DNA of 8,244 bases from Vicinamibacterales bacterium (GCA_030745255.1 JASLOY010000142.1:1-8244), one strand, 5' to 3'; counted from the stretch's first letter, positions 1-5,720 are shown. Notes: generated by a model not told the origin, from the sequence alone. A program made the numbers and translations.

Positions 1-315
1 GCAGGCGCCGCATTCGGCGCGGTCGCACCCGATCTTGGTGCCCGTCAGCCCCAGCTTGTAGCGCAGCGTCGTGCCCAAGGTCTCCATCGGGGGCACCTCG
101 ATGCGCCGACTCCGGCCGTTGATGTTGAGCGTGATGAGCCGCTCGACCGCCCCGGCCGCCGGGGCTTGCGCCAGCAGCGCACCGCCATTCGAGCGGAACA
201 AGTAGCTGGACGAAGACACCGCCGCGCTCGCGGCAATGGCGCCCTTGATGAAATTCCTTCGGGACACGCCCTGCTGGGTCGTCTCCTCTGTCAACTCGAT
301 GATCTCCTGATTCAT
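1..315 (-). CDS. Tat-exported [2Fe-2S] subunit of a xanthine dehydrogenase/aldehyde oxidoreductase family enzyme (partial, N-terminal 105 aa)
   Basis: The first 105 residues of a molybdo-flavoenzyme iron-sulfur subunit are visible; the rest lies beyond the left edge. The start ATG (313-315) has a near-perfect Shine-Dalgarno GGAGGTGA seven bases upstream (323-330). Residues 18-24 read SRRNFIK, a textbook twin-arginine signal, followed by an Ala/Ser-rich hydrophobic stretch and an AQA-like cleavage area near residue 50. A plant-type ferredoxin domain then starts around residue 59 (LITLNINGR), reaching the cluster motif at residues 97-105, with C97, C102 and C105 in the spacing CxxxxCxxC. Periplasmic aldehyde oxidoreductase PaoA of E. 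coli has the same order of Tat signal and ferredoxin domain, so a role in periplasmic aldehyde or N-heterocycle oxidation, passing electrons from a molybdenum large subunit, is likely. The second [2Fe-2S] domain and the partner subunits cannot be seen. Which substrate it serves is not decidable. Confidence 0.9.
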   Translation of the reverse strand, partial: MNQEIIELTEETTQQGVSRRNFIKGAIAASAAVSSSSYLFRSNGGALLAQAPAAGAVERLITLNINGRSRRIEVPPMETLGTTLRYKLGLTGTKIGCDRAECGAC

Positions 316-322
316 GGGACGA

Positions 323-330
323 TCACCTCC
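323..330 (-). promoter_or_regulatory. Ribosome binding site of the Tat-exported Fe-S subunit
   Basis: GGAGGTGA on the minus strand, seven bases before the ATG at 313-315, fixes the start codon. The 241 bp from here to the recombinase remnant at 557 contain no gene that I can support and no convincing promoter; TATGAT on the minus strand (426-431) is an isolated -10-like hexamer without a matching -35. Confidence 0.75.
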
Positions 331-556
331 CTCGGTCTGCCGAAGTCCCCAAAGGTCGCAAGCCGCTGGTAAGCCCACTGCACCGTGTGTCTGACGACAC
401 CACGGAGTGAAACGGCTCGAGCCCGATCATAGCCTGGTTCGGGGTGCAAGATCGCCAGGCATTTTGTTGGGCACGGGTTCAGGGCCAACCTGGTGCGACG
501 GATCGGCTTGACTGGCTCGGACGCGGCTGTCTTGGACTGTGCCCGAGCTGTGAGGC

Positions 557-919
557 TTGCGGCACGAGTATGCATCGAGGCTGGCGGAGCGAGGCGTGCC
601 GCTCTCTCAGGTGAGGGACCTGCTGGGTCACGCGTCCATCGCAACGACGGAGAGGTATGACAACCAGCGGCTGGAGGCCCTACAAGCGACAGCTGGGAGC
701 CTTGAGAGCGGCAAGTGCCTCAGCCGAAGCCGACCGAGTGGCCGAACGGACTTTCAAGAATCTTTCAAGATTGCCGACCAAGAGGGTTCCTCTCACCCTA
801 CTCCGGAGCCGACGGATTCAAGGGCTAACGTCAAGAGCGACCACGATTTGGATGAGTGGCTGGGAGGCAGGGATTCGAACCCCGATTACACGGTCCAGAG
901 CCGCGTGTCCTACCATTGA
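557..919 (+). pseudogene. Tyrosine recombinase (phage integrase family), C-terminal remnant whose frame runs through the antisense of a tRNA gene
   Basis: The frame encodes the C-terminal end of the catalytic domain of a tyrosine recombinase: LRHEYASRL (box II Arg and neighbouring His), then LLGHASIATTERYDNQ, which holds the LGH histidine and the nucleophilic Tyr. In a full enzyme some 250 or more residues should precede this, but an in-frame TGA lies two codons upstream (551-553) and no recombinase sequence is visible in any frame between 316 and 556, so the gene is truncated at its 5' side. The TTG at 557 is a family leucine codon, not a credible start. Past the catalytic Tyr the frame continues for about 90 codons, and its last 20 codons (857-916) are the antisense of the tRNA-Gln gene, giving the WLGGRDSNPD tail. 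The protein is presumably inactive because the upstream catalytic Arg and Lys are missing. It is most simply the scar of an integrated element at this tRNA. Confidence 0.8.
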
Positions 920-930
920 ACGACCTCCCA
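857..930 (-). tRNA. tRNA-Gln, anticodon CUG
   Basis: Read on the minus strand the 74 bases fold as a cloverleaf. The acceptor stem pairs TGGGAGG (930-924) with CCTCCCA (867-861). The D arm contains GTTCAATGGTAGGAC. The anticodon arm is CGCGG, loop CTCTGGA, CCGTG, which puts CTG at positions 34-36 after the invariant T33; one G-U pair occurs in this stem. The T arm is CGGGG, loop TTCGAAT, CCCTG. Discriminator G and a genomically encoded CCA end follow (860-857). Anticodon CUG reads CAG, glutamine. The gene lies only 20 bp downstream of the rhomboid stop codon on the same strand, and its 3' end faces the tail of the recombinase remnant, which overlaps it completely in antisense. Confidence 0.93.
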
Positions 931-949
931 GCAACGGCAGGAAACTTCA

Positions 950-980
950 ATTATAGCGAATTCAGCTGGAACTTTTGCAG
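950..980 (-). promoter_or_regulatory. Candidate tRNA-Gln promoter overlapping the rhomboid stop codon
   Basis: On the minus strand a perfect TATAAT lies at 955-950; the TAA inside it is the stop codon of the rhomboid gene. Transcription would begin near 943, about 13 bases before the mature tRNA 5' end at 930, a usual leader length. The -35 side is poor: CTGCAA (980-975) matches three of six consensus bases at a 19 bp spacing. The alternative is that the tRNA is processed from the rhomboid transcript. Confidence 0.45.
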
Positions 981-2147
981 CGCCGCGATCTGGGCCAGGC
1001 CCTGTCGTGCCAGCGCCTCGGTCTCCGAGCTCGGGTCGAGCCCCAGCGCTTCGACCAGATGTTGGTAGGCGGCAGTCGGCTGACCGAAGGCGCGCAGCTG
1101 CAGCAGCCCGGCGCCGACATGGGCGGCGGCCGCGGTGGACCCGATCGGGTAATCGCGCAGATGCCGCTGGAACAGAAGAAGCGCGGCGCGGGCGTACCCC
1201 TTCGCCGCCATCCAGTTGCCGAGCAGGAGCGAGTGGCTCTCGCCCAGCTGTTTCGTTTCTCGAGGTGACAACGTAAAGTAGCGCTTCGCCGCCTCCTCGT
1301 AGTCGCCCCCCTCGATGAGCGACGCCAGGCTACCCTCGGGAGAGGGTGATGCGAGGGACTGACCAGGCGAACCGAACTCGGTGGGCCGAGCCAGCAGTGA
1401 ACTGCGATTGATGGCCCACGCCACCCCTAGCCCCACGAGAAATCCTCCGAGATGGGCACCGTAGGCCACACCGCCTCCGCGGGTGCCGGCCGACGCCAGA
1501 AACGGCAGCAGATTGTCGGCGATCACGTAAAACCCGAGCACCCAGCGGGCCGGCGCATGAATCACGTTCATGAAGAACGGGAACAACATCACCCACAGCC
1601 GGACCCGGTTGCGCGGAAACCAGATGAAGTAGAAGCCCAGCACCCCGGAGATCGCGCCCGAGGCACCAAGCATGGGCAGCTGGGACTGGCCGGCCAACAC
1701 GGCATAAGACAGCGTCGCGGCGACACCGGTTCCGAGGTAGGCAATGAGAAAGCGCCCTCGACCGAGACGGTGTTCGACATTGTCGCCGTATATCCAGAGA
1801 AACAGCATGTTGCCGGCCAGATGCAGGAACCCGCCGTGCAGGAACATCGCCGTAAACAGATCCAGCGTCTGTGGCGCGGCGGGCCGGAACCCCCACTCGA
1901 ACACCAACATGTCGTACTCGGTCAGCCCGCGGGCGATCGCCTCGAGCCCGCGCTGCGACACCGGCCGTGACAGCGTCTCGAGCACCACACGCACATACTC
2001 GACAACCGCCGGGTCGTTCAGCTCCGGCCGCATGAAGCTCAGGGGCAGGGTGACAAGGAAATAGATCGCACAGTTGACCAGAATGAGCGCGTAGGTCACC
2101 ACGGGCACGCCACGGGGGTTGGGCTCGTCGCCAAGGGGCAGAATCAT
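951..2147 (-). CDS. Rhomboid family intramembrane serine protease with a soluble C-terminal helical extension
   Basis: This 398-residue membrane protein has the rhomboid core. A first membrane segment lies at about residues 16-37. After a long hydrophilic loop comes FTAMFLHGGFLHLAGN, carrying H104, H109 and N113 of the HxxxxHxxxN motif, in which H109 and N113 correspond to the oxyanion-side residues of GlpG. The catalytic serine is S163 in GASGAISG, and the catalytic His is H232 in YGAHLGGF; the loop-1 WR motif of GlpG is not obvious. Further membrane segments lie near 132-151, 158-178, 183-199, 203-219 and 228-246. Residues 275-398 are soluble and helical, with Ala- and Leu-rich pairs resembling tetratricopeptide repeats (for example AAYQHLVEALGLDP), so the protease may bind a partner or substrate through them. 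It would cleave membrane proteins within the bilayer; its substrate is unknown. The ATG at 2145-2147 lacks a clear Shine-Dalgarno. The tRNA-Gln gene follows 20 bp downstream. Confidence 0.9.
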   Translation of the reverse strand: MILPLGDEPNPRGVPVVTYALILVNCAIYFLVTLPLSFMRPELNDPAVVEYVRVVLETLSRPVSQRGLEAIARGLTEYDMLVFEWGFRPAAPQTLDLFTAMFLHGGFLHLAGNMLFLWIYGDNVEHRLGRGRFLIAYLGTGVAATLSYAVLAGQSQLPMLGASGAISGVLGFYFIWFPRNRVRLWVMLFPFFMNVIHAPARWVLGFYVIADNLLPFLASAGTRGGGVAYGAHLGGFLVGLGVAWAINRSSLLARPTEFGSPGQSLASPSPEGSLASLIEGGDYEEAAKRYFTLSPRETKQLGESHSLLLGNWMAAKGYARAALLLFQRHLRDYPIGSTAAAAHVGAGLLQLRAFGQPTAAYQHLVEALGLDPSSETEALARQGLAQIAALQKFQLNSL

Positions 2148-2386
2148 ATGGACAGCTCACAACGCCAGAAGGCGAGAGGCGGGAGCGCGCCTGAGCGCTC
2201 GGACGCCTCTGTTCCTCGGGCTGCTTTCATCTTACGCCACGTCCGTGACCTCGCTTGACGTCCTCGACACGCCTCGTGTCAGGTGCCCGCTGCTGCACGG
2301 ATCTGCCCATCCTCCCCCTCTTTCTGAAGCAGGAACGGAGGATCGGGCAACACCAGACCGATACATTGTCCAAGAGCCTCCTTGAC
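2148..2386. other. Divergent intergenic region between the rhomboid and Cld-like genes
   Basis: About 240 bp separate the two divergent start codons, so promoters for both should lie here. I cannot point to a convincing -35/-10 pair for either; TTGACG at 2255-2260 is a good -35 hexamer on the plus strand but no fitting -10 follows at 16-18 bp. The main structure is a two-part hairpin at 2175-2210. The plus-strand frame is open from 2255, but its first 44 residues look nothing like a signal peptide or the family and were left out of the Cld-like gene. Confidence 0.4.
2175..2210. repeat. Two-part inverted repeat (13 bp of stem) in the divergent promoter region
   Basis: The outer arms AGAGGCG (2175-2181) and CGCCTCT (2204-2210) pair over seven bases. 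The inner arms GAGCGC (2183-2188) and GCGCTC (2195-2200) pair over six, with loop GCCTGA. A single base (2182) and three bases (2201-2203) form an internal bulge. No T-run follows on either strand, which argues against an intrinsic terminator. An operator or a leader structure are possible. Confidence 0.5.
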
Positions 2387-3190
2387 ATGCAACGCGGCAC
2401 CGACAACGGGGACGGGAACGGCGCACGTGGCGCGAATCTCGTGTATTCCAAGTTCCTGTTCGTCACTCTCCGAGATGACGACGCCAAGGCGCGCGCCAAG
2501 CTCCGGGAAGCGGGCACCTGCATCGCCCGTGGTTTCTTCAACGATTTCGACGGCAACGGAACCCCCAACACGCAGTCGAATGAGACGATTCAGTTCCTGG
2601 GCGCCTCGACGCCACGCCTGTGCAACGACGGGCTCCTGTCTGCCGGGTACGTGGCGCACCTGACGACCAGGTACCGACCCCGGCTCGACGAGATCGAGGT
2701 CGAGCGGCGGCTCGGGAGGGTCGCCTCGGTACGGGCCATCGACGGGGCGCTTCAGGCGCCTCGCTATACAAGCGCCGCGCTGCACGAGTTCGCCTTCAAA
2801 CCGGCGGCGGAACGACAGTCTGGCCATGCGAACGCGAACGTCATCATCCTCCCGATGAGCAAAACCGCCGACTGGTGGAAGATGAGCACGTTGGAACGGC
2901 ACGCATTCTTCTACCCCCATGTCGATCGGTGGACCGGCACCGCGGCTACCGGCCACGCGGTGGCGGCAGAGGACGGCATCCAGACGATCTATCGCCGCCT
3001 CTATCACAATCCGGACGGGTATCAGCGACCTAACGAGTACGACTTCGTGACCTACTTCGAGTGCGCCGACGAACACCTGCAGACGTTCGACATCGTGCGA
3101 CAGGCGCTCCGCGACGAACGCCGCAACCCCGAATGGCGGTTTGTCATCGAGGGACCGGAGTGGCGCGGTCGGCGGATTTTGCGCTGGTAG
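2387..3190 (+). CDS. Chlorite dismutase family haem protein (Cld-like)
   Basis: The C-terminal half aligns by eye with chlorite dismutases. Compared with the Nitrospira defluvii enzyme as I remember it, K159 and WW163-164 (SKTADWW) match its KKDAEWW, R171 and H178 keep the spacing to the proximal haem ligand H160, and R203 (IYRRLYH) matches the distal catalytic R173 of VKRKLYH. EYDFVTYFE (217-225) matches DFITYFE. Chlorite dismutases convert chlorite to chloride and O2; related coproheme decarboxylases usually lack the distal Arg, so a Cld-type or peroxidase-like haem function is favoured. Between H178 and R203 there are 12 more residues than in that enzyme, and the N-terminal half is not readily alignable. 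No signal peptide is seen, implying a cytoplasmic protein of 267 residues. The ATG at 2387 follows AAGAG at ten bases; the frame is also open upstream to a TTG at 2255. The gene converges on arsC 21 bp away. A perchlorate-respiration partner is absent. Confidence 0.72.
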   Translation: MQRGTDNGDGNGARGANLVYSKFLFVTLRDDDAKARAKLREAGTCIARGFFNDFDGNGTPNTQSNETIQFLGASTPRLCNDGLLSAGYVAHLTTRYRPRLDEIEVERRLGRVASVRAIDGALQAPRYTSAALHEFAFKPAAERQSGHANANVIILPMSKTADWWKMSTLERHAFFYPHVDRWTGTAATGHAVAAEDGIQTIYRRLYHNPDGYQRPNEYDFVTYFECADEHLQTFDIVRQALRDERRNPEWRFVIEGPEWRGRRILRW

Positions 3191-3211
3191 GCGATCGGAC
3201 TTTCTAATCAA

Positions 3212-3625
3212 TCAGACGACGAGCTGGTCGAGTCGGTCGGCAATTTCGTCACGCGCGGCCCGGAATCCGGCGAGCTGTGCCTCGTCGGTGCCCCCGAAAC
3301 CGGCCGGATCCGGCAGTGGCCAGGCCAAGCGCGTCGCATGAGCCAGGAACGCCGGGCAGACTTCGTCGGCACAGAGCGTGATGACGATACCGACGCTCGT
3401 CGGGTCAATCGTGTCGACATGCTTCGATCGATGGCCGGAGATATCGATCCCTACCTCGGCCAGGACCGCGACCGCATAGCGATTGACTCTGCCCGGGTGC
3501 GTCCCGGCGCTCTGAATCAGGACCCGGTCGCCGAACTTCGCGCGCGCCAGCCCTTCGGCCATCTGGCTTCGCGCGGAGTTGGCTACACACAGAAAAAGCA
3601 GCCCGGGACCGTGGGATTCGGACAT
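3212..3625 (-). CDS. arsC: Arsenate reductase, low-molecular-weight phosphatase (thioredoxin-coupled) type
   Basis: The 137-residue protein has the low-molecular-weight tyrosine phosphatase fold used by the thioredoxin-linked arsenate reductases. The P-loop CVANSAR places nucleophile C13 and R19 in CX5R, with the NS pair typical of ArsC. D106 in LPDPA is the expected general acid. C85 and C90 (TLCADEVCP) supply the redox relay that forms a disulfide after arsenate reduction and is then reset by thioredoxin. It reduces As(V) to As(III), feeding ArsM encoded just upstream. The ATG at 3623-3625 was chosen because GGGAGG sits about ten bases before it; an upstream in-frame ATG at 3647-3649 would place that Shine-Dalgarno inside the gene. 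A 55 bp gap separates it from arsM on the same strand, so the two are probably one transcript. It ends 21 bp from the convergent Cld-like gene, with no visible terminator hairpin. Confidence 0.93.
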   Translation of the reverse strand: MSESHGPGLLFLCVANSARSQMAEGLARAKFGDRVLIQSAGTHPGRVNRYAVAVLAEVGIDISGHRSKHVDTIDPTSVGIVITLCADEVCPAFLAHATRLAWPLPDPAGFGGTDEAQLAGFRAARDEIADRLDQLVV

Positions 3626-3680
3626 GCAACCGTTTCTCCCTCCCAGCATAGCAGGGGGCGGATGTACGGCTCGACCGATC

Positions 3681-4511
3681 TCACTGACCCACCGGGCTGT
3701 TGGCTCGCACGAAGGCGCTCATGAACGCGCCGTCGACCTCCGCGCCGACCGCGTCAGGATCGAATCCCGCCTCCTGGAGAAACGCGCCCGCGTCGGCGGC
3801 GCGGTAAATGCGGGTCGGCTCGATGTCGATCCCGACGAACCCGGCGGCCGCCAGCCTGGCGCGGTAATCCGACTTTTCGAGCGCGCCGGCCACGCACCCC
3901 ACCCAGAGCTCGATGCTGCGACGAAGGTCGGCGCGCACAGGCCGTCTGCAGACCACATCCGACACGGCCAGACGCCCACCTGGTCTCAGCACGCGGAAAG
4001 CTTCGGCGAACACCCGGTCCTTATCGGCCGAGAGGTTGATGACGCAATTGGAGATGATCACGTCGACCGACGCGTCCGGCAGCGGAATCGCCTCGATCTC
4101 CCCCTTCAGGAACTCGACGTTCTCGACTCCGGCCGTACGCTGGTTCTCGCGGGCCAGGGCCAGCATCTGATCCGTCATGTCGAGACCGTAGGCCTTGCCG
4201 GTCGGACCGACACGCCGCGCCGACAGCAAGACGTCGATGCCACCACCCGACCCGAGGTCGAGCACCGTCTCGCCCGGTCGAAGCTCGGCCAGGGCCGTCG
4301 GATTGCCACACCCGAGCGACGCATGCACCGCGTCGGGAGGCAGGTTGCGCACCTGGGTCTGGTCGTAGAGATTGGCTGTAATCGGATCGGTCCCACCGCG
4401 CCCACACGCAGACGGCCCGCAACAGGACGCCTCCGTGCCATCTCGCACCTGTTCGGCGAGCTCGCCGTATCTCCGCTTCACCTCGTCCTTGATCTGCACA
4501 GTCGAAGTCAT
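3681..4511 (-). CDS. arsM: Arsenite S-adenosylmethionine methyltransferase
   Basis: This 276-residue cytoplasmic enzyme methylates arsenite, yielding mono-, di- and possibly volatile trimethylated arsenic. Motif I of the SAM-binding Rossmann fold is at 83-93 (VLDLGSGGGID), and the acidic ribose-binding residue follows at D111 (YGLDMT). The three substrate cysteines of the family are present: C68 (SLGCGNP), C156 (SNCVINL) and C206 (WVGCVAGAL), equivalent to C72, C174 and C224 of the Cyanidioschyzon enzyme. An extra Cys cluster (C30, C31, C36 in SCCGPSAC) lies near the N terminus, as in many bacterial ArsM. The ATG at 4509-4511 has AGGAGA about seven bases upstream; the frame extends 20 codons further, but that stretch overlaps the leader and has no signal. 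It is the first gene of a minus-strand pair with arsC, transcribed from a promoter shared face to face with arsR and likely repressed by ArsR. Confidence 0.94.
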   Translation of the reverse strand: MTSTVQIKDEVKRRYGELAEQVRDGTEASCCGPSACGRGGTDPITANLYDQTQVRNLPPDAVHASLGCGNPTALAELRPGETVLDLGSGGGIDVLLSARRVGPTGKAYGLDMTDQMLALARENQRTAGVENVEFLKGEIEAIPLPDASVDVIISNCVINLSADKDRVFAEAFRVLRPGGRLAVSDVVCRRPVRADLRRSIELWVGCVAGALEKSDYRARLAAAGFVGIDIEPTRIYRAADAGAFLQEAGFDPDAVGAEVDGAFMSAFVRANSPVGQ

Positions 4512-4575
4512 GTCTGATCTCCTCTTGCTGGGGCACCGCCGCCTGGTGCAGGCGACGATGACGCGCTGCACAAAC

Positions 4576-4597
4576 TATATTCGCTTATACGAATACA
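4576..4597. promoter_or_regulatory. Palindromic ArsR operator candidate, site 1
   Basis: Half-sites TATATTCG (4576-4583) and CGAATACA (4590-4597) flank a six-base spacer and pair at seven of eight positions. The site covers the predicted start point and first bases of the arsM transcript. It shares its half-site sequence and spacer length with site 2, centred 44 bp away. Confidence 0.72.
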
Positions 4598-4602
4598 GTT
4601 CC

Positions 4603-4631
4603 ATCGTAGACACTCGGCATATATTTGTCAA
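4603..4631 (-). promoter_or_regulatory. arsM-arsC promoter
   Basis: On the minus strand a perfect TTGACA (4631-4626) is followed after 17 bp by TACGAT (4608-4603), a four-of-six -10 match. Transcription would start near 4596, leaving a leader of about 85 bases before the arsM ATG. The -35 lies inside operator site 2 and the start point inside site 1, as expected for steric repression. Confidence 0.7.
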
Positions 4632-4643
4632 GACGAATATAAT
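4614..4643 (+). promoter_or_regulatory. arsR promoter
   Basis: A perfect TATAAT (4638-4643) is preceded at 18 bp by TCGGCA (4614-4619), four of six matches to the -35 consensus. The -10 overlaps operator site 2, so ArsR should repress its own gene. The start point near 4650 would leave a leader of only about 12 bases, which still holds the AGGGG ribosome site at 4651-4655. Confidence 0.6.
4620..4641. promoter_or_regulatory. Palindromic ArsR operator candidate, site 2
   Basis: Half-sites TATATTTG (4620-4627) and CGAATATA (4634-4641) flank a six-base spacer and pair at seven of eight positions. The site covers the arsM -35 and most of the arsR -10, so one bound dimer could block both directions. 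Confidence 0.75.
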
Positions 4644-4661
4644 AGGCAGCAGGGGCGACAC

Positions 4662-5045
4662 GTGAACCGTATCGAGGCGATGGAGGCGGTGTTCAAGGCG
4701 CTGGGCGACCAGACCAGGCTGCGCATCCTCGGATTACTGGCCGCCGGAGAGGTCTGTGTCTGCGAGATTCACGAAAGTCTCCGGATCCCACAGCCGACGG
4801 CGTCACGCCACCTGGCCTATCTGAAGCGCGCCGGGCTCGTGACCGGCAGGCGCGAAGGCCTCTGGGTCCACTACCGTCTCGCGACTCTCTCCGACGAAGT
4901 TCTCCGAACGGTGCTCGACTCGACCACCCACTGTCTGACCCACCTCCCAACAACCGCGCGCGACCGCGCGCGGCTGTGCCGCTGCACCGGCCGCGAAATT
5001 GAAGCGACCGATGCCACGCCGGGACTGTCGTGCTGTGGGAAATAG
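4662..5045 (+). CDS. arsR: Arsenite-responsive ArsR/SmtB family repressor
   Basis: The 127-residue protein has the winged-helix ArsR fold: FKALGDQTRLRIL (11-23) opens it, and PQPTASRHLAYLKRAGLV (43-60) forms the recognition helix region. As(III) is sensed in the E. coli type at CVC; here C32 and C34 (GEVCVCEIH) are present, but the third ligand position, C37 in E. coli, is H37. Additional cysteines crowd the C-terminal tail (C91, C106, C108, C124, C125), which ends SCCGK and could add a second metalloid site. The GTG start at 4662 is preferred because AGGGG stands six bases upstream (4651-4655); the next in-frame ATG at 4680 has no properly spaced site. It represses the divergent arsM-arsC and itself through the two palindromes at 4576-4641. 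The glycosylase gene follows after 33 bp without a terminator, so it is the head of a probable three-gene operon. Confidence 0.93.
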   Translation: MNRIEAMEAVFKALGDQTRLRILGLLAAGEVCVCEIHESLRIPQPTASRHLAYLKRAGLVTGRREGLWVHYRLATLSDEVLRTVLDSTTHCLTHLPTTARDRARLCRCTGREIEATDATPGLSCCGK

Positions 5046-5078
5046 CGAAGCTCCCGCCTGACCAGCCCGCGCCCGACG

Positions 5079-5720
5079 ATGCCACGACCAACACGCCTGA
5101 CCAGGACGCGATTGTTGGATGGGGTCGAGGCGCTGAGCGGCGCCGACCCGGACCTGGCGACGGTCGTGGCTCGGTTCGGTCCGCCACCGCTGTGGGCGCG
5201 GCGGCCAGGCTTCGCCACGCTCGTCCAGATCGTGCTCGAACAGCAAGTCTCACTGGCGTCGGGGCGAGCCACATTTGCCCGGCTGCGGACCGCGTGTGGT
5301 GAGGTCACGCCAGAGCGATTCGCAAGTCTGACCGAGCCGAAGATTCGGTCGGCCGGTGTCACGCGGCAGAAAGCGAGCTACTGTCTGGGTATCGCACGGC
5401 ACATCGTGGACGGCACACTCGATTTGAGCCGCCTCGGCCGCACAGGCGACCTGGAGGCTCGACAAAGACTAGTGGAAATTCGCGGCGTCGGCCCCTGGAC
5501 CGCCGACATCTACTTGCTGATGGCCCTCGGCCGGCCCGACATCTGGCCAGACGGCGACCTCGCCCTGGCGACGGCGGCCCAGCAGGTCAAACGACTCAGA
5601 CGACGCCCCGATACGGACCGACTTCGGCGACTGGCAACCAGGTGGGCACCCTGGCGCGCCGTCGCGGCGCGCATTCTGTGGCATCACTACCTGTCGACGC
5701 GGGGCAACCGCCACGCATGA
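5079..5720 (+). CDS. DNA-3-methyladenine glycosylase II (AlkA-like, HhH-GPD superfamily)
   Basis: The 213-residue protein is an HhH-GPD base-excision glycosylase of the AlkA branch, which removes 3-methyladenine and other alkylated bases. FATLVQIVLEQQVSLASG (45-62) is the conserved segment with paired Gln residues. The helix-hairpin-helix is LVEIRGVGPWTAD (131-143), and the catalytic Asp is expected at D160 in WPDGDLAL. RWAPWRAVAARILWHHYL (188-205) is the usual C-terminal helix. It lacks the extra N-terminal domain of E. coli AlkA (282 residues), as do many bacterial homologues, and has no Cys cluster for a [4Fe-4S] centre, which speaks against EndoIII or MutY. It starts 33 bp after arsR with no promoter visible and no good Shine-Dalgarno, and its stop overlaps the next start as ATGA. 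Expression therefore probably depends on transcription from the arsR side. Confidence 0.9.
   Translation: MPRPTRLTRTRLLDGVEALSGADPDLATVVARFGPPPLWARRPGFATLVQIVLEQQVSLASGRATFARLRTACGEVTPERFASLTEPKIRSAGVTRQKASYCLGIARHIVDGTLDLSRLGRTGDLEARQRLVEIRGVGPWTADIYLLMALGRPDIWPDGDLALATAAQQVKRLRRRPDTDRLRRLATRWAPWRAVAARILWHHYLSTRGNRHA

Noticed and set aside
316..556. Possible remaining N-terminal part of the recombinase
   Set aside because: I read all frames for the box I arginine and flanking motifs and found stops and no similarity; the gene appears truncated here.
2255..2386. Upstream extension of the Cld-like gene from TTG
   Set aside because: The 44 additional residues have neither signal-peptide character nor family similarity, and the ATG at 2387 has a possible ribosome site.
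2279..3211. 310-codon open frame on the minus strand opposite the Cld-like gene
   Set aside because: Its residues form no recognisable motif, while the plus-strand frame has aligned haem-protein motifs. It is a GC-rich antisense shadow.
3579..4517. 312-codon open frame on the plus strand across arsM
   Set aside because: It is antisense to a gene with complete SAM-binding and Cys motifs; composition is Arg/His-rich and motif-free.
4953..4972. Tandem repeat of the 10-mer ACCGCGCGCG in arsR
   Set aside because: It lies in the coding sequence (TARDRAR) and is readily explained by GC-rich codon choice; two units only.
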